Assembly (NCBI GenBank): GCA_016213675.1
Contig: JACQZW010000003.1
Location: forward strand, 1 to 46,373
Direction: 5' to 3'
Origin: Acidobacteriota bacterium
GTDB taxonomy: Bacteria; Acidobacteriota; Thermoanaerobaculia; Thermoanaerobaculales; Thermoanaerobaculaceae
DNA length: 46,373 nt
Shown: in pieces, positions 26,354 through 35,061 of the stretch
Layout of the letters: each line of letters opens with the position of its first letter
Numbering within the stretch: position 1 is the first letter of the stretch
Position numbers and translations under genes: made by a program
Notes under the pieces: model-generated
Database searches by the model: none
Seen by the model: only the letters and a program-made list of their open reading frames with translations
What the model was told of the DNA's origin: nothing

Positions 26354-28885
26354 ATGCTCCGGTTGCTCCTCGTCGACGGTCACTCGAACCTGTACCGCGC
26401 GTTCTACGCGATCCGCACGCCCCTGACCGCGCCGGACGGAACCCCGACCGGCGCCGCCTACGGATTCCTGCGCATGCAGCACAAGCTGCTCCGCGACCTC
26501 GCCCCGACCCACGTGGCCGTGGCGTTCGACGCCGGCGGCGAGACGTTCCGCTCCCGCCTCGACGACCGCTACAAGGCCCAGCGCCCGCCGATGCCGGACC
26601 CGCTCCGCGTCCAGGTGCCGCTCACCATCGAGGCGCTGCGCCTGCTCGGCGTCGAGGTGCTGCAGGAGGACGACGTCGAGGCCGACGACGTGCTCGGCAC
26701 CCTCGCGGTCCGCGCCGCCGCCGCTGGCTTCGAGGTGGTCATCGCCTCGACCGACAAGGACCTCATGCAGCTCGTGCGCGACCCGGCCATCACGATGTGG
26801 CACACCCGCCTCGAGCGTCGCCTCGACGAGCGCGGCGTCGCCGAGACGTTCGGCGTGTCGCCGGCGCAGGTCGGCGAGGTCCTGTCGCTCATGGGCGACG
26901 CCTCGGACAACATCCCAGGCTGCCCGGGCATCGGCGAGAAGGGCGCCCGCGAGCTGATCCGGACCTGGGGCAGCGTGGAGTCCGTCTACGAGCACCTCGA
27001 CGAGGTGACCCCGGCCCGGGCGCGCAAGGCGCTCGCCGAGCACCGCGACGAGGTCGAGCTGTCGCACACCCTGGTCGCCATCCGCACCGCCCTGCCGCTC
27101 GCTGTCGAGCTCGACGCCCTCGCCGTCGGGCCACCGCGCCGCGACGAGCTGGCCGACTTCTACCGGCGGGTCGGCTTCACCTCGCTGCTCGCCGAGCTGG
27201 GTGCGGCCCCGGCGATCCCGGCGCCGGTCGTGGTCGCCACGCCGACGCGGGAGGCCTCACCCGTGGACGCGGCGGCGCTCCTGGCGCGGGCGGGAGGCGG
27301 CGTCGTCCTCGACGGCGACACCCTCGCGGTGGCGGCCGGCGGCGGGGTCGCCGTCGCGCGCGGCGACGCCGCCGAGCTGGCCCGGGCGCTCGCCCCGCGG
27401 CTCGGTCCGGGCGTGTGGTGCCACGACGCCAAGGCGCTGCTCGCCCGGCTGCGCGACGCCGGGGCGACTCCGGCCGGAGTGGCGGACGATGCCCTGCTCG
27501 CCGGGTACCTGCTCGCCCCGGGCGAGAACGTCGAGCTCCAGGCGGTGTGCGGCCGGCACGGCGTGCCCGTGGCGGCGCTCGCCGGGCCGGCGGGACGCGC
27601 CGCAGCGATCGCCGAGCTGGCCGCCGTCCTCGGTGAGCGGATGGAGGCCGAGGGGCTGACGGCGGTCTACCGCGACATCGAGCTCCCGCTCGTGCCGGTG
27701 CTCGAGGACATGGAGCGCCGCGGCATCGCCCTGGACGGCTCGGTCCTCGCCGACCTGTCGCGCCGCCTCGAAGGCTCGCTCGCCGAGCTCGAGCGGGACA
27801 TCCACGCCGAGGCCGGCGGCCCGTTCAACCTCAACTCGCCGGCCCAGCTCGCCGAGGTCCTGTTCGAGCGGCGCGGCCTGCCGGTGTTGCGCAAGACCGC
27901 CAAGACCAAGGCGCCCTCGACCGACGCCGAGGTGCTGGCCGAGCTGGCCGCCCGCGGTCACCGGCTGCCCGCGCTGCTCCTCGACTACCGCGAGCAGTCG
28001 AAGCTGAAGTCGACCTACGTCGACGCGCTGCCGCGCCAGGTCGCCGCCGACGGACGGGTCCACACCCGCTTCAACCAGGCGGTCGCGGCCACCGGCCGGC
28101 TGTCGTCCTCCGACCCGAACCTGCAGAACATCCCGATCCGCACGGCGCTCGGCCGCGAGGTTCGCCGGGCGTTCGTCGCCGCGCCAGGGTGCCTCCTGGT
28201 CGGCGCCGACTACTCGCAGATCGAGCTGCGCGTCCTCGCCCACCTCTCCGAGGACCCGGCGCTGGAGCGGGCGTTCTCCACCGGCGCCGACATCCACCAG
28301 GCCACCGCCGCGCTGGTCTTCGGCGTCGCCCCCGAGCTGGTCTCGTCCGAGCAGCGGCGTGCCGCCAAGACCATCAACTTCGGCCTCATCTACGGCATGG
28401 GCGCCTTCGCCCTCGGCCGCGACCTCGGCGTCAGCTCGGCCGAGGCGCAGCGCTTCATCGACGCCTACTTCGCCGGCATGCCGCGGGTGCGGGCGTACCT
28501 CGAGGCGACCAAGGCCGCGGCCCGCGCGACCGGCAAGGTGACCACGATGTTCGGCCGGGTCCGCTGGATCGCCGGCCTCGACGCGTCGAACCAGCAGGTC
28601 CGCGGCAACGCCGAGCGGATGGCCATCAACGCGCCGGTGCAGGGCACCGCCGCGGACCTCATCAAGCTGGCGATGATCCGCCTGCACGCCGCGCTGGCCG
28701 AGAACGGACGGCGCGCGAGCCTGCTCCTCCAGGTCCACGACGAGCTCATCCTCGAGGCCGAGGACAGCGCCGTGGCCGACACCGAGCGCCTCACCCGGGA
28801 GATCATGGAGGGCGTGGCGACGCTGCGCGCGCCGCTGGTCGCCAACGTCGGCGCCGGGCGCTCGTGGGCCGAAGCCAAGGGATAG
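26354..28885 (+). CDS. polA: DNA polymerase I with degenerate proofreading domain
   Basis: 843 aa. The N-terminal 5'-nuclease domain (to about 290) is intact: LLVDGHSNLYRAFYA, VEADDVLG, ASTDKDLMQL, GDASDNIPGCPGIGEKGA. The central region (about 295-440) is a shortened 3'-5' exonuclease fold in which the DxE of motif I (FDTET in E. coli) reads VLDGDTLA and the Yxx(x)D of motif III is gone, so proofreading should be absent, as in Taq. The polymerase domain is complete: DPNLQNIP, GADYSQIELR, O-helix RRAAKTINFGLIYGM, LLQVHDEL. ATG at 26354 by position of the family start and the -10 box. Confidence 0.93.
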   Translation: MLRLLLVDGHSNLYRAFYAIRTPLTAPDGTPTGAAYGFLRMQHKLLRDLAPTHVAVAFDAGGETFRSRLDDRYKAQRPPMPDPLRVQVPLTIEALRLLGVEVLQEDDVEADDVLGTLAVRAAAAGFEVVIASTDKDLMQLVRDPAITMWHTRLERRLDERGVAETFGVSPAQVGEVLSLMGDASDNIPGCPGIGEKGARELIRTWGSVESVYEHLDEVTPARARKALAEHRDEVELSHTLVAIRTALPLAVELDALAVGPPRRDELADFYRRVGFTSLLAELGAAPAIPAPVVVATPTREASPVDAAALLARAGGGVVLDGDTLAVAAGGGVAVARGDAAELARALAPRLGPGVWCHDAKALLARLRDAGATPAGVADDALLAGYLLAPGENVELQAVCGRHGVPVAALAGPAGRAAAIAELAAVLGERMEAEGLTAVYRDIELPLVPVLEDMERRGIALDGSVLADLSRRLEGSLAELERDIHAEAGGPFNLNSPAQLAEVLFERRGLPVLRKTAKTKAPSTDAEVLAELAARGHRLPALLLDYREQSKLKSTYVDALPRQVAADGRVHTRFNQAVAATGRLSSSDPNLQNIPIRTALGREVRRAFVAAPGCLLVGADYSQIELRVLAHLSEDPALERAFSTGADIHQATAALVFGVAPELVSSEQRRAAKTINFGLIYGMGAFALGRDLGVSSAEAQRFIDAYFAGMPRVRAYLEATKAAARATGKVTTMFGRVRWIAGLDASNQQVRGNAERMAINAPVQGTAADLIKLAMIRLHAALAENGRRASLLLQVHDELILEAEDSAVADTERLTREIMEGVATLRAPLVANVGAGRSWAEAKG

Positions 28886-28887
28886 AA

Positions 28888-28922
28888 GCAGGGGTCCGGG
28901 ACCCGGGGCCCAGGGTCCGGCC
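28888..28922. repeat. Short G-run repeat (ggtccggg type)
   Basis: Units gggtccggga, cccggggccc and agggtccgg directly after polA; related to the minisatellite at 26251-26317. It contains several self-complementary GGGTCC/GGACCC segments and may assist termination. Confidence 0.5.
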
Positions 28923-28959
28923 CCCACCCACCCGGGCGAGGGCGTGAGGCGGGGGGAGC

Positions 28960-28965
28960 TACAAT
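28960..28965 (+). promoter_or_regulatory. -10 box (TACAAT) six bases before the gene at 28972
   Basis: TACAAT-N6-ATG, a near-consensus -10 in a GC-rich context and no ribosome site. Confidence 0.6.
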
Positions 28966-28971
28966 CGGGTC

Positions 28972-29844
28972 ATGCGCCTCGCAGCCGTCGGTCTACTCGC
29001 GCTCACCGCGATTCCCGCCGCCGCCCAGAAACCGTGGGAGGTGCGGGTCGACCTTCCGATGACGGTCCCGATCGAGCTCCCCGCCGTGCCGCCGACCAAC
29101 CCGTTCGCCGCCGACCTGGTGGCGGCCCCGCTGCACGTACAGACTCCCCTGCGCGAGAAGCTCGACACGACGTTTGTCGTCCAGGGGGCGGGCTACATCG
29201 ACCCGAGCGGCACCTGCCGGCGCGTCGTCTTCCTGCGGCTGCCGCTCCCCGGCATCGCGACCGACATCCAGGAAGCGCTGCAGGAGACCGACTTCACGCC
29301 GGCCCGTTCCCTCGGGGCCTCGGTGGCGACGTGGTTGACGTTCACCGTCGACCTGCAGGGCCGGGTGCGCGGCGGCGAGGTGCTGCGCATGCAGGCGGTC
29401 CAACCCGCCGCCGGCGAGCCGCCCAATCCCGACGCGGTCGCCATGCCTTCCCCTGACGCGCGCGACCTCGCGCTCCCCAGCACGCCGGTCGAGCAGCTCG
29501 ACCAAATGCCGGCGGCGAAGCGTTTCCGGGCCCGGACGTCGTCGCGTACCTGGAACCAAAAGGTGCGGCTGCTGGCCGAGATCACGCCGCAGGGCCGGTG
29601 CGCCCGGGTCGTCTTCCTGTCGTGCCCGGACGGCCTGCGCGGGTGGCTGCTCGCCTCGCTGGCGGGCTGGACGTTCACGCCGGGCCGGGGGTCAGACGGG
29701 CCGGTCGCCGCCTGGGTGCAGCTCGACGGGGAGCTCGAGGTCGAGGTCTCGGGCCTCGAGTCCGAGGTGCTCCGCGTCAGCCGGCAGAGCTCCTACCCCC
29801 GCGCGGCGGGAGAATCCGCCGCAGCTCGCCCTCCCGGCGTGTGA
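28972..29844 (+). CDS. Secreted protein with two TonB-C-like repeats, function unknown
   Basis: 290 aa with an N-terminal signal peptide ending AIPAAAQ. Two similar segments, TFVVQGAGYIDPSGTCRRVVFLRL...DFTPARSLGASVATWLTF and VRLLAEITPQGRCARVVFLSC...TFTPGRGSDGPVAAWVQL, have the strand pattern of the TonB C-terminal/energy-transducer fold, where a variable part ends in W/DFTPA. A Cys is shared by both. No membrane anchor beyond the signal. Probably periplasmic. Its last 68 bases overlap the convergent selB. Confidence 0.7.
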   Translation: MRLAAVGLLALTAIPAAAQKPWEVRVDLPMTVPIELPAVPPTNPFAADLVAAPLHVQTPLREKLDTTFVVQGAGYIDPSGTCRRVVFLRLPLPGIATDIQEALQETDFTPARSLGASVATWLTFTVDLQGRVRGGEVLRMQAVQPAAGEPPNPDAVAMPSPDARDLALPSTPVEQLDQMPAAKRFRARTSSRTWNQKVRLLAEITPQGRCARVVFLSCPDGLRGWLLASLAGWTFTPGRGSDGPVAAWVQLDGELEVEVSGLESEVLRVSRQSSYPRAAGESAAARPPGV

Positions 29845-31678
29845 CCCGCTCGGAGTCGAGCCACTCGAGCACCGGGATCGCGAGCTTCCGGGTCAGGCCG
29901 AAGCGGTCCTTGAACTGGCCGACGTCGAAGGTGTCGACGCCCCAGCTCCGCAGGGAGTCGGCGACGTCGTCGAGCACGGCCCGGTGCAGCACCCACTTGC
30001 CACCCACCCGCGCGAGCCGCTTGCGGTCGAGGAGGAAGCGGACCAACCCCTCGACGACCTTGTCCTTCGCCCCGAGCTGGCTCGCCGCCTCGCCCGGCGA
30101 CGGCGCGGCGAAGCGGGCCTCGCGGTAGAGCGCCTCGATGCGGGCCGCCAGCGGGTCGTCCACCGGGGCGAGGTCGGCGGCCACCGCCCGCCCGGCCACC
30201 TCCTGCAGCGCCCCGGCCCGGCGCAGCGCCTCGAGGTAGAACTCGCGCAGGCGCGAGGCCGCCGCGGGCAGCAGGCGGGAGAGCAGCTCGGCGAGCGGTA
30301 GGCCGACCGTCCCGGCCCGCCCGAGCAGGGCGCGGGCCTCGGCCTCGACCGCCGCCACGGCGCGCCGGTCCACCAGCAGGGGCGGCTGTCCGGCAGTCGC
30401 GACGATCCGGCCCTGCTCGAGGAGGCGGCCGAGGCACGCCTCGAGCGCCTTCGCCTCGAGGCCGGCGCGCGACGCGAGGACGCCGAGCTCCGCACCACCG
30501 GTGCCGGCCGCCGCGATCCACGCGGCGAGGGCGCCGTCGAGATCGCGCGTCGGATCCGGCAGCTCGGCGAGGACGGCGGCATCGCGCCGACGGACCGGGC
30601 CCGGCGCCGGGTCGAGCACCCTGCCGCCACCGGCGGTACGCGCTGGCGACACCCGGCGCACCACCACGCGGTCGCCGGGCGCGGCGAACACCGGCCGGGC
30701 GAGGCGGAGCACAGCCCGGCCGCCGTGCCCGGGCTCGACCGGGTCGGGGAGCAGCCGTTCAACCCGGCCCAGCGCCCGGGCCGCCAACAGGTGCAGCCAG
30801 AGCTGGTCGCCCTCGGCGAGGGGGGGCGCGTCGGCGAGCAGCGACAGCTCGACGACGAGCCGGCCGCTCGCCTGCCACGGACCGGGGCCGAGGAGCTGCT
30901 CGCCCCGCGGCGCCTCGTCGACGCCGAGGCCGGCCAGCCGGAGGGCGAGGCGCTCGCCAGCGGCGCCCTCGTCACGGGTGGCGCCGTGCACCTGGACGCC
31001 GCGGACCCGAATCTTCCGCTCCGACGGCAGGGCGATGAGCTCGTCGCCGGGGCGGACGCGACCCCAACGGGCCGTCCCGGTGACGACGGTGCCGGCCCCG
31101 GGCAGCGAGAACGCGCGGTCGACGGAGAGCCGGAACGGCCGGTGCCGCTCCTCCTCGCGGACCACCGTGCCGGCGCTGGCGAGGAGCGCCTCGCGAAGCT
31201 CGGCGATGCCGCGCCCGGTGGTCGCCGAGCAGGGCACGATCGGCGCGCCGGCGAGCGGGCCGCCGGCGAGCGCCTCGCCGAGCTCCTCGCGGCGCAGCTC
31301 GAGGAGGTCCTCGTCGAGGAGGTCGGACTTGTTGAGCGCCACGACTCCGCCGCGCACCCCGAGGAGGGCGAGGATGTCGAGGTGCTCGCGGGTCTGCGGC
31401 ATGACACCCTCGTCGGCGGCGACCACCAGGAGCGCCCGGTCGATGCCGCCGGCGCCGGCGATCATCGTGTGGACGAGACGCTCGTGCCCCGGCACGTCGA
31501 TGAAGCTGACCTCGAGCTCGCCGCTCGGGTCGGGGAGATGGGCGAAGCCGAGCACCAGGGTGATCCCCCGCCGCTTCTCCTCGGGGAGCCGGTCGCAGTC
31601 CACGCCGGTGAGGGCCAGGACCAGCGAGGTCTTGCCGTGGTCGATGTGTCCGGCGGTCCCGAAGACGACGGCGCGCAT
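29777..31678 (-). CDS. selB: Selenocysteine-specific elongation factor SelB
   Basis: 633 aa. GTPase domain: GHIDHGKTS (G1), DVPGHERLVHTMIAGAGGID (G3), ALNKSD (G4) and CSATTG (G5). EF-Tu-like domains 2 and 3 follow, then a long C-terminal winged-helix region from about 330 (DLDGALAAWIAAAG to VLEWLDSERVTRREG) that in SelB reads the SECIS hairpin. It delivers Sec-tRNA to in-frame UGA codons. ATG at 31678 with TACACT six bases upstream. No selA, selC, selD or selenoprotein gene was seen in this window. Confidence 0.9.
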   Translation of the reverse strand: MRAVVFGTAGHIDHGKTSLVLALTGVDCDRLPEEKRRGITLVLGFAHLPDPSGELEVSFIDVPGHERLVHTMIAGAGGIDRALLVVAADEGVMPQTREHLDILALLGVRGGVVALNKSDLLDEDLLELRREELGEALAGGPLAGAPIVPCSATTGRGIAELREALLASAGTVVREEERHRPFRLSVDRAFSLPGAGTVVTGTARWGRVRPGDELIALPSERKIRVRGVQVHGATRDEGAAGERLALRLAGLGVDEAPRGEQLLGPGPWQASGRLVVELSLLADAPPLAEGDQLWLHLLAARALGRVERLLPDPVEPGHGGRAVLRLARPVFAAPGDRVVVRRVSPARTAGGGRVLDPAPGPVRRRDAAVLAELPDPTRDLDGALAAWIAAAGTGGAELGVLASRAGLEAKALEACLGRLLEQGRIVATAGQPPLLVDRRAVAAVEAEARALLGRAGTVGLPLAELLSRLLPAAASRLREFYLEALRRAGALQEVAGRAVAADLAPVDDPLAARIEALYREARFAAPSPGEAASQLGAKDKVVEGLVRFLLDRKRLARVGGKWVLHRAVLDDVADSLRSWGVDTFDVGQFKDRFGLTRKLAIPVLEWLDSERVTRREGELRRILPPRGGRSSAG

Positions 31679-31684
31679 GGCGCC

Positions 31685-31690
31685 AGTGTA
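31685..31690 (-). promoter_or_regulatory. -10 box (TACACT) six bases before selB
   Basis: TACACT-N6-ATG on the minus strand; no ribosome site. Shares the 69-base divergent region with the CYTH gene. Confidence 0.55.
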
Positions 31691-31735
31691 GTGTGCCCGA
31701 AACCGGCGGCCGGCACGCGGGACGATCCCGGTCCG

Positions 31736-31741
31736 TATACT
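31736..31741 (+). promoter_or_regulatory. -10 box (TATACT) six bases before the CYTH gene
   Basis: TATACT-N6-ATG, near-consensus -10; no ribosome site. Confidence 0.6.
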
Positions 31742-31747
31742 GCGAGA

Positions 31748-32296
31748 ATGGCGATCGAGCAGGAGATCAAGGTGCCGGTCGGCGGGCTCGACGAGACCCG
31801 CCGGCGTCTGACGGGCGCCGGCGCGGTTCTCGAGCAGCCCGTCACCTTCGAGGAGAACTGGGTGCTCGACGACGCCGCCGGGCGCCTGCGCGCGACCGGC
31901 CGACTGCTCCGGGTGCGCCGCTGGGGCGACGTCTGGACCATGACGTTCAAGGGGCCGGCCACCTTCGCCGGCGGCGTGAAGTCCAGGCAGGAGCTGGAGA
32001 CCGGCGTCCGGGACGGTGCGAACGTCCTGGCGCTCCTCGCCGCCCTCGGGTTCACCCCGGTCCGCCGCTACCAGAAGCGGCGCGAGTCGTGGCGGCTCGG
32101 CGGGGTGGTCGTATGCCTCGACGAGACCCCCCTCGGCTGCTTCGTCGAGCTCGAGGGCGACGCCGGGGACGTCCTGGCCGGCAGCGTCAGGCTCGGCCTC
32201 GACCCGGCCGACGCCGCCCGCGGCTCGTACCTCGACCTCTGGCTCGCCCACCGCGGGCTCCACCCCGAGGCCCCCGAGGACATGGTCTTCACGTGA
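31748..32296 (+). CDS. CYTH-domain protein (class IV adenylate cyclase/triphosphatase fold)
   Basis: 182 aa. The N-terminal ExExK signature appears as EQEIKV, followed by the charged strands of the CYTH tunnel: LLRVRRWGDVWTMTFKGP, KSRQELET, RRYQKRRESW and FVELEGD. Members hydrolyse triphosphates or cyclise ATP; the activity here is not determined. The stop overlaps the start of the nucleotidyltransferase gene (GTGA). Confidence 0.85.
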   Translation: MAIEQEIKVPVGGLDETRRRLTGAGAVLEQPVTFEENWVLDDAAGRLRATGRLLRVRRWGDVWTMTFKGPATFAGGVKSRQELETGVRDGANVLALLAALGFTPVRRYQKRRESWRLGGVVVCLDETPLGCFVELEGDAGDVLAGSVRLGLDPADAARGSYLDLWLAHRGLHPEAPEDMVFT

Positions 32297-33252
32297 ACGG
32301 CATGGTGCTGGCGGCCGGGCGGGGGGAACGGATGGAGCCGCTCTCGTCGTTGATCCCCAAGCCGGCGCTCGACATGCTCGGGCGCCCGCTGCTCGCCAGC
32401 GCCTTCGACCACCTGCGCGCGGCCGGTTGCGGCCGGGTGGTGATCAACCTCCATCGGCACCCGGCGCTGGTCGCCGCCGCGGCGCGCCAGGCGGCGGCCC
32501 CGGCCAGGCCGCGGTTCTCCTGGGAGCCGCGCCTGCTCGGCGGCGCCGGGGGCGTCGCCGGCGCCCGCCCGAAGCTCGGGGCGGGACCGGTGCTCACCGC
32601 CAACGCGGATGTCTGGGCGGCTCTCGACCTCGCGGCCCTGCTGGCCGCCGGGGCGCCCGAGGCGGCCGTGCTGGCCCTCCTCCCGCATCCCGACCCGGCG
32701 CGCTGGAGCTCCGTCGAGCTCGCCCCGGACGGGCGGGTCGGGGCGTTCCTGCCGCCGGGCGCGGCGAGCCGCGGCGATCGCTACCTGTTCACCGGCTTCC
32801 AGCTCCTCGGCGCGCAGGTCGTCGCCTCCCTGCCCGCGCCACCCGCCGAGATGGCGCCGGTGTGGGACGAGCTGCGCCGGCACGGGCGCCTGTGCGGCGC
32901 GGTCGTCACCGGCGACTGGCGCGAGGCCGGGGATCCCGCTGCCTACCGGGCGCTCGTCGTCGAGCTGCTCGCGGGCACCGGCCGAGCCCACCCGGAGGCC
33001 GCCCTGGGCGACGGCGTGCGCCTCGACGGGAGCTGGGTCGGGGCTCGCTGCACGGTGGGCCACGGAGCCGAGCTCGAAGCGACTGTCGTGATCGCCGGAG
33101 CGGAGGTGGGCGCCGGCTGCCGGCTCGCCCGCTGCGTGGTCGCGGCCGGCGCGCGCGTCGAGGCCGGCTGCACCCTCGCGGACGCCCTGGTCCTGCCCAG
33201 CGGGATCACCCGACTGTCGCCGCAGGACACGATCAACGCGCGGTCGCGGTGA
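32293..33252 (+). CDS. Sugar-1-phosphate nucleotidyltransferase-like protein
   Basis: 319 aa, GTG start. The N-terminal Rossmann-like domain has the NTP-binding MVLAAGRGERMEPLS and the lysine of LIPKPALDMLG; NADVW gives the metal-binding Asp. The C-terminal part from about 240 shows left-handed-helix hexapeptide repeats (GSWVGARCTVGHGAELEATV). This suggests an NDP-sugar or MurU-like pyrophosphorylase. In some bacteria such genes sit with a sugar kinase; none is adjacent here. Confidence 0.82.
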   Translation: MNGMVLAAGRGERMEPLSSLIPKPALDMLGRPLLASAFDHLRAAGCGRVVINLHRHPALVAAAARQAAAPARPRFSWEPRLLGGAGGVAGARPKLGAGPVLTANADVWAALDLAALLAAGAPEAAVLALLPHPDPARWSSVELAPDGRVGAFLPPGAASRGDRYLFTGFQLLGAQVVASLPAPPAEMAPVWDELRRHGRLCGAVVTGDWREAGDPAAYRALVVELLAGTGRAHPEAALGDGVRLDGSWVGARCTVGHGAELEATVVIAGAEVGAGCRLARCVVAAGARVEAGCTLADALVLPSGITRLSPQDTINARSR

Positions 33253-33895
33253 CCTCGCGCCAGACGAGCCACCCCTTCTGCCACTCGAGCAGGCGGATCC
33301 GCCCGTTGCCGCCCGCCACCCGGACCGCCAGCATCCGCTCCCGACCGTCGTTGAAGTAGACCGAACATGGGGTCGCCCCGGCCGTCGGGGAGAAGCTCAT
33401 GATCGCGGCGAGCCCGATCCGCAGCCCGTCGTCCGGCGGGAGGGTGCCGGAGCCGGACGGGTCCGGGACCTGCCAGCCCGCCGGCACCCCCAGGCGGACG
33501 CCACCGGAGAGGAACTCGACCCACACGCGCGGTCCGATCGGGCGATCGACCCCGGACAGGAAGTCGCGGCGCGACACGCCGTCGTGGTCGCGGTCCTCGA
33601 CCGGGCAGTAGTACCACTTGCCGTGCTCCTCGGCGAACACCAGACCGACGTTGGTGCATGAGGTGAAGGCCTCGATCCTCGCGTGCAGCGCGTCGGCGGC
33701 GATCTGCCGGCCGAGGCGCCGCAAGTCGACCGTCTCGCGCACCCGCACGAGGTTGGCGGTCGCGACGGCGACCGCCAGTCCGATCAGGCTGACCACCACC
33801 AGGGCTTCCATGAGCGACACGCCACGCTGTCCATGCAGGCGGGCCTCCGTGAACGCGGGGGCGGCGCCACGCCGCCCCCGCCCCGTCCACGCCAT
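33233..33895 (-). CDS. Type IV pilin-like minor pseudopilin (GspH/FimT type)
   Basis: 220 aa with a prepilin leader: cleavage predicted between Gly25 and Val26, Glu30 at mature position 5, then a hydrophobic helix EALVVVSLIGLAVAVATANLV. The C-terminal globular part has the GspH/FimT beta-strand pattern and two Cys. FimT-like minor pilins bind DNA in some competent bacteria. It lies 46 bases after comEA on the same strand and overlaps the convergent nucleotidyltransferase by 20 bases. Confidence 0.8.
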   Translation of the reverse strand: MAWTGRGRRGAAPAFTEARLHGQRGVSLMEALVVVSLIGLAVAVATANLVRVRETVDLRRLGRQIAADALHARIEAFTSCTNVGLVFAEEHGKWYYCPVEDRDHDGVSRRDFLSGVDRPIGPRVWVEFLSGGVRLGVPAGWQVPDPSGSGTLPPDDGLRIGLAAIMSFSPTAGATPCSVYFNDGRERMLAVRVAGGNGRIRLLEWQKGWLVWREVTATAR

Positions 33896-33941
33896 CTCGT
33901 TGTCGTTATTCGTCTGGTTGAATTCTCCCGATCACACGCGT

Positions 33942-34298
33942 CTAGCGGCTGCGCTCGTCGAGCGGAGCCGGTTCGGCCTTGGGCTTCTGCCCGCTCTTGA
34001 CCTTCTCGGAGAGCGTCGTCGGTCCGTTCACCGTGACGTACGGCTTCAGGTTGACGATGCTCTTCTCGCCGATCCCCTTGACCCTGGTGAGCTCGTCGGG
34101 CGACTTGAACGGCCCGTTGGCGGTGCGGAACTCGACGATCCGCTGGGCCAGCGCGGGGCCGACCCGGGGGAGCCGCTGCAGCTCCTGGACCGAGGCCGTG
34201 TTGACGTTGACCTGGCCGGCCGCGGCCGCCGTGGCCGCCACGACGTTGCCCGCGAGAGCGGTCATCAGGACGATGGTCAGAATGGTGCGTGCCTTCAT
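33942..34298 (-). CDS. ComEA-like secreted helix-hairpin-helix protein
   Basis: 118 aa: signal peptide (to about 27), a double helix-hairpin-helix domain VNVNTASVQELQRLPRVGPALAQRI and ELTRVKGIGEKSIVNLKPYV, and a short charged tail. ComEA-type proteins bind incoming DNA in the periplasm during natural transformation, though related HhH proteins occur without it. ATG with AAAAGGAG. Followed by a FimT-like pseudopilin gene. Confidence 0.85.
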   Translation of the reverse strand: MKARTILTIVLMTALAGNVVAATAAAAGQVNVNTASVQELQRLPRVGPALAQRIVEFRTANGPFKSPDELTRVKGIGEKSIVNLKPYVTVNGPTTLSEKVKSGQKPKAEPAPLDERSR

Positions 34299-34563
34299 GC
34301 GTAGTCTCCTTTTGAGGTTGCTGGTGCGATCCTCTGTTCGTCGTTCGATGTGGGTGGGCTTCCGTGCGGTGTGCGATCAGCCTCCGTCGTGCATCGATCA
34401 CCTCCCGCCCCGCTCGGGTGCCAGCCCGGTGCCAACGACGGCGCGTTCGATCTAAACGATTGCCGCAGAAGACGTTGTTGCTCAGCACGGGCTCCCGTGA
34501 TCCGACCTGCAGGTGGTAAGCTCTTCTGTCAGTTGCGGAAAGGAGACCGTCGAGAGCGGCCTC

Positions 34564-35061
34564 ATGCACTGTAAAGATTCTTTTCCACCTGCCGAGATCG
34601 CCGACATCCCCGACGCGCTGATCGTGAGGACCAGCCGGCCTCTGGACGCGGCACCGCTCCTCGAGCTCGATCGCGCGTGCTTCGGTCGTCGGGCCTGGAC
34701 GGCCCGCGAGTGGCTCGAGGTGGTCGAGGAGCCCGACTGGACCACCCTCGTCGCCGAGCTCGGCGATCGCGTGGTCGGCGCCGCGGCCCTCCTCCTGTGG
34801 CCGCCGGAGGCATCGCTCGCCTCGCTGGCGGTGCACCCGAAGCTCCGCCGGCGCGGGCTCGGCACCCTGCTCCTCCGCGCCTCGCTCGCCCGCGCTCGCG
34901 ACGCCCGGGCGCGCTGGCTGGCGCTCGAGGTGGATGCCGTCAACGCGGCGGCCGTCCGGCTCTACCGCCGGGAGGGTTTCGGCGTCGCCCGGCGTTTCTG
35001 CGAGGACGGGCAGGCGCGTCTCGGCATGGTCCGCCGCCTGGGAGGCACGGATGGGCGTTGA
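34564..35061 (+). CDS. GNAT N-acetyltransferase (RimI-like)
   Basis: 165 aa from ATG at 34564. GNAT core: LLELDRACFGRRAWTAREW at the start, acetyl-CoA motif LAVHPKLRRRGLGTLLLRASL and the C-terminal VNAAAVRLYRREGFGVARR. Most similar in layout to RimI, which acetylates ribosomal protein S18. An AAAGGAG site is 19 bases upstream; the next in-frame start candidate is GTG at 34513. Its end overlaps ubiX by 11 bases. Confidence 0.82.
   Translation: MHCKDSFPPAEIADIPDALIVRTSRPLDAAPLLELDRACFGRRAWTAREWLEVVEEPDWTTLVAELGDRVVGAAALLLWPPEASLASLAVHPKLRRRGLGTLLLRASLARARDARARWLALEVDAVNAAAVRLYRREGFGVARRFCEDGQARLGMVRRLGGTDGR

Noticed and set aside
26233..26355. Longer N-terminus of the PHP protein
   Set aside because: It would be a translation of the ggtccagg minisatellite and would run through both divergent promoters.
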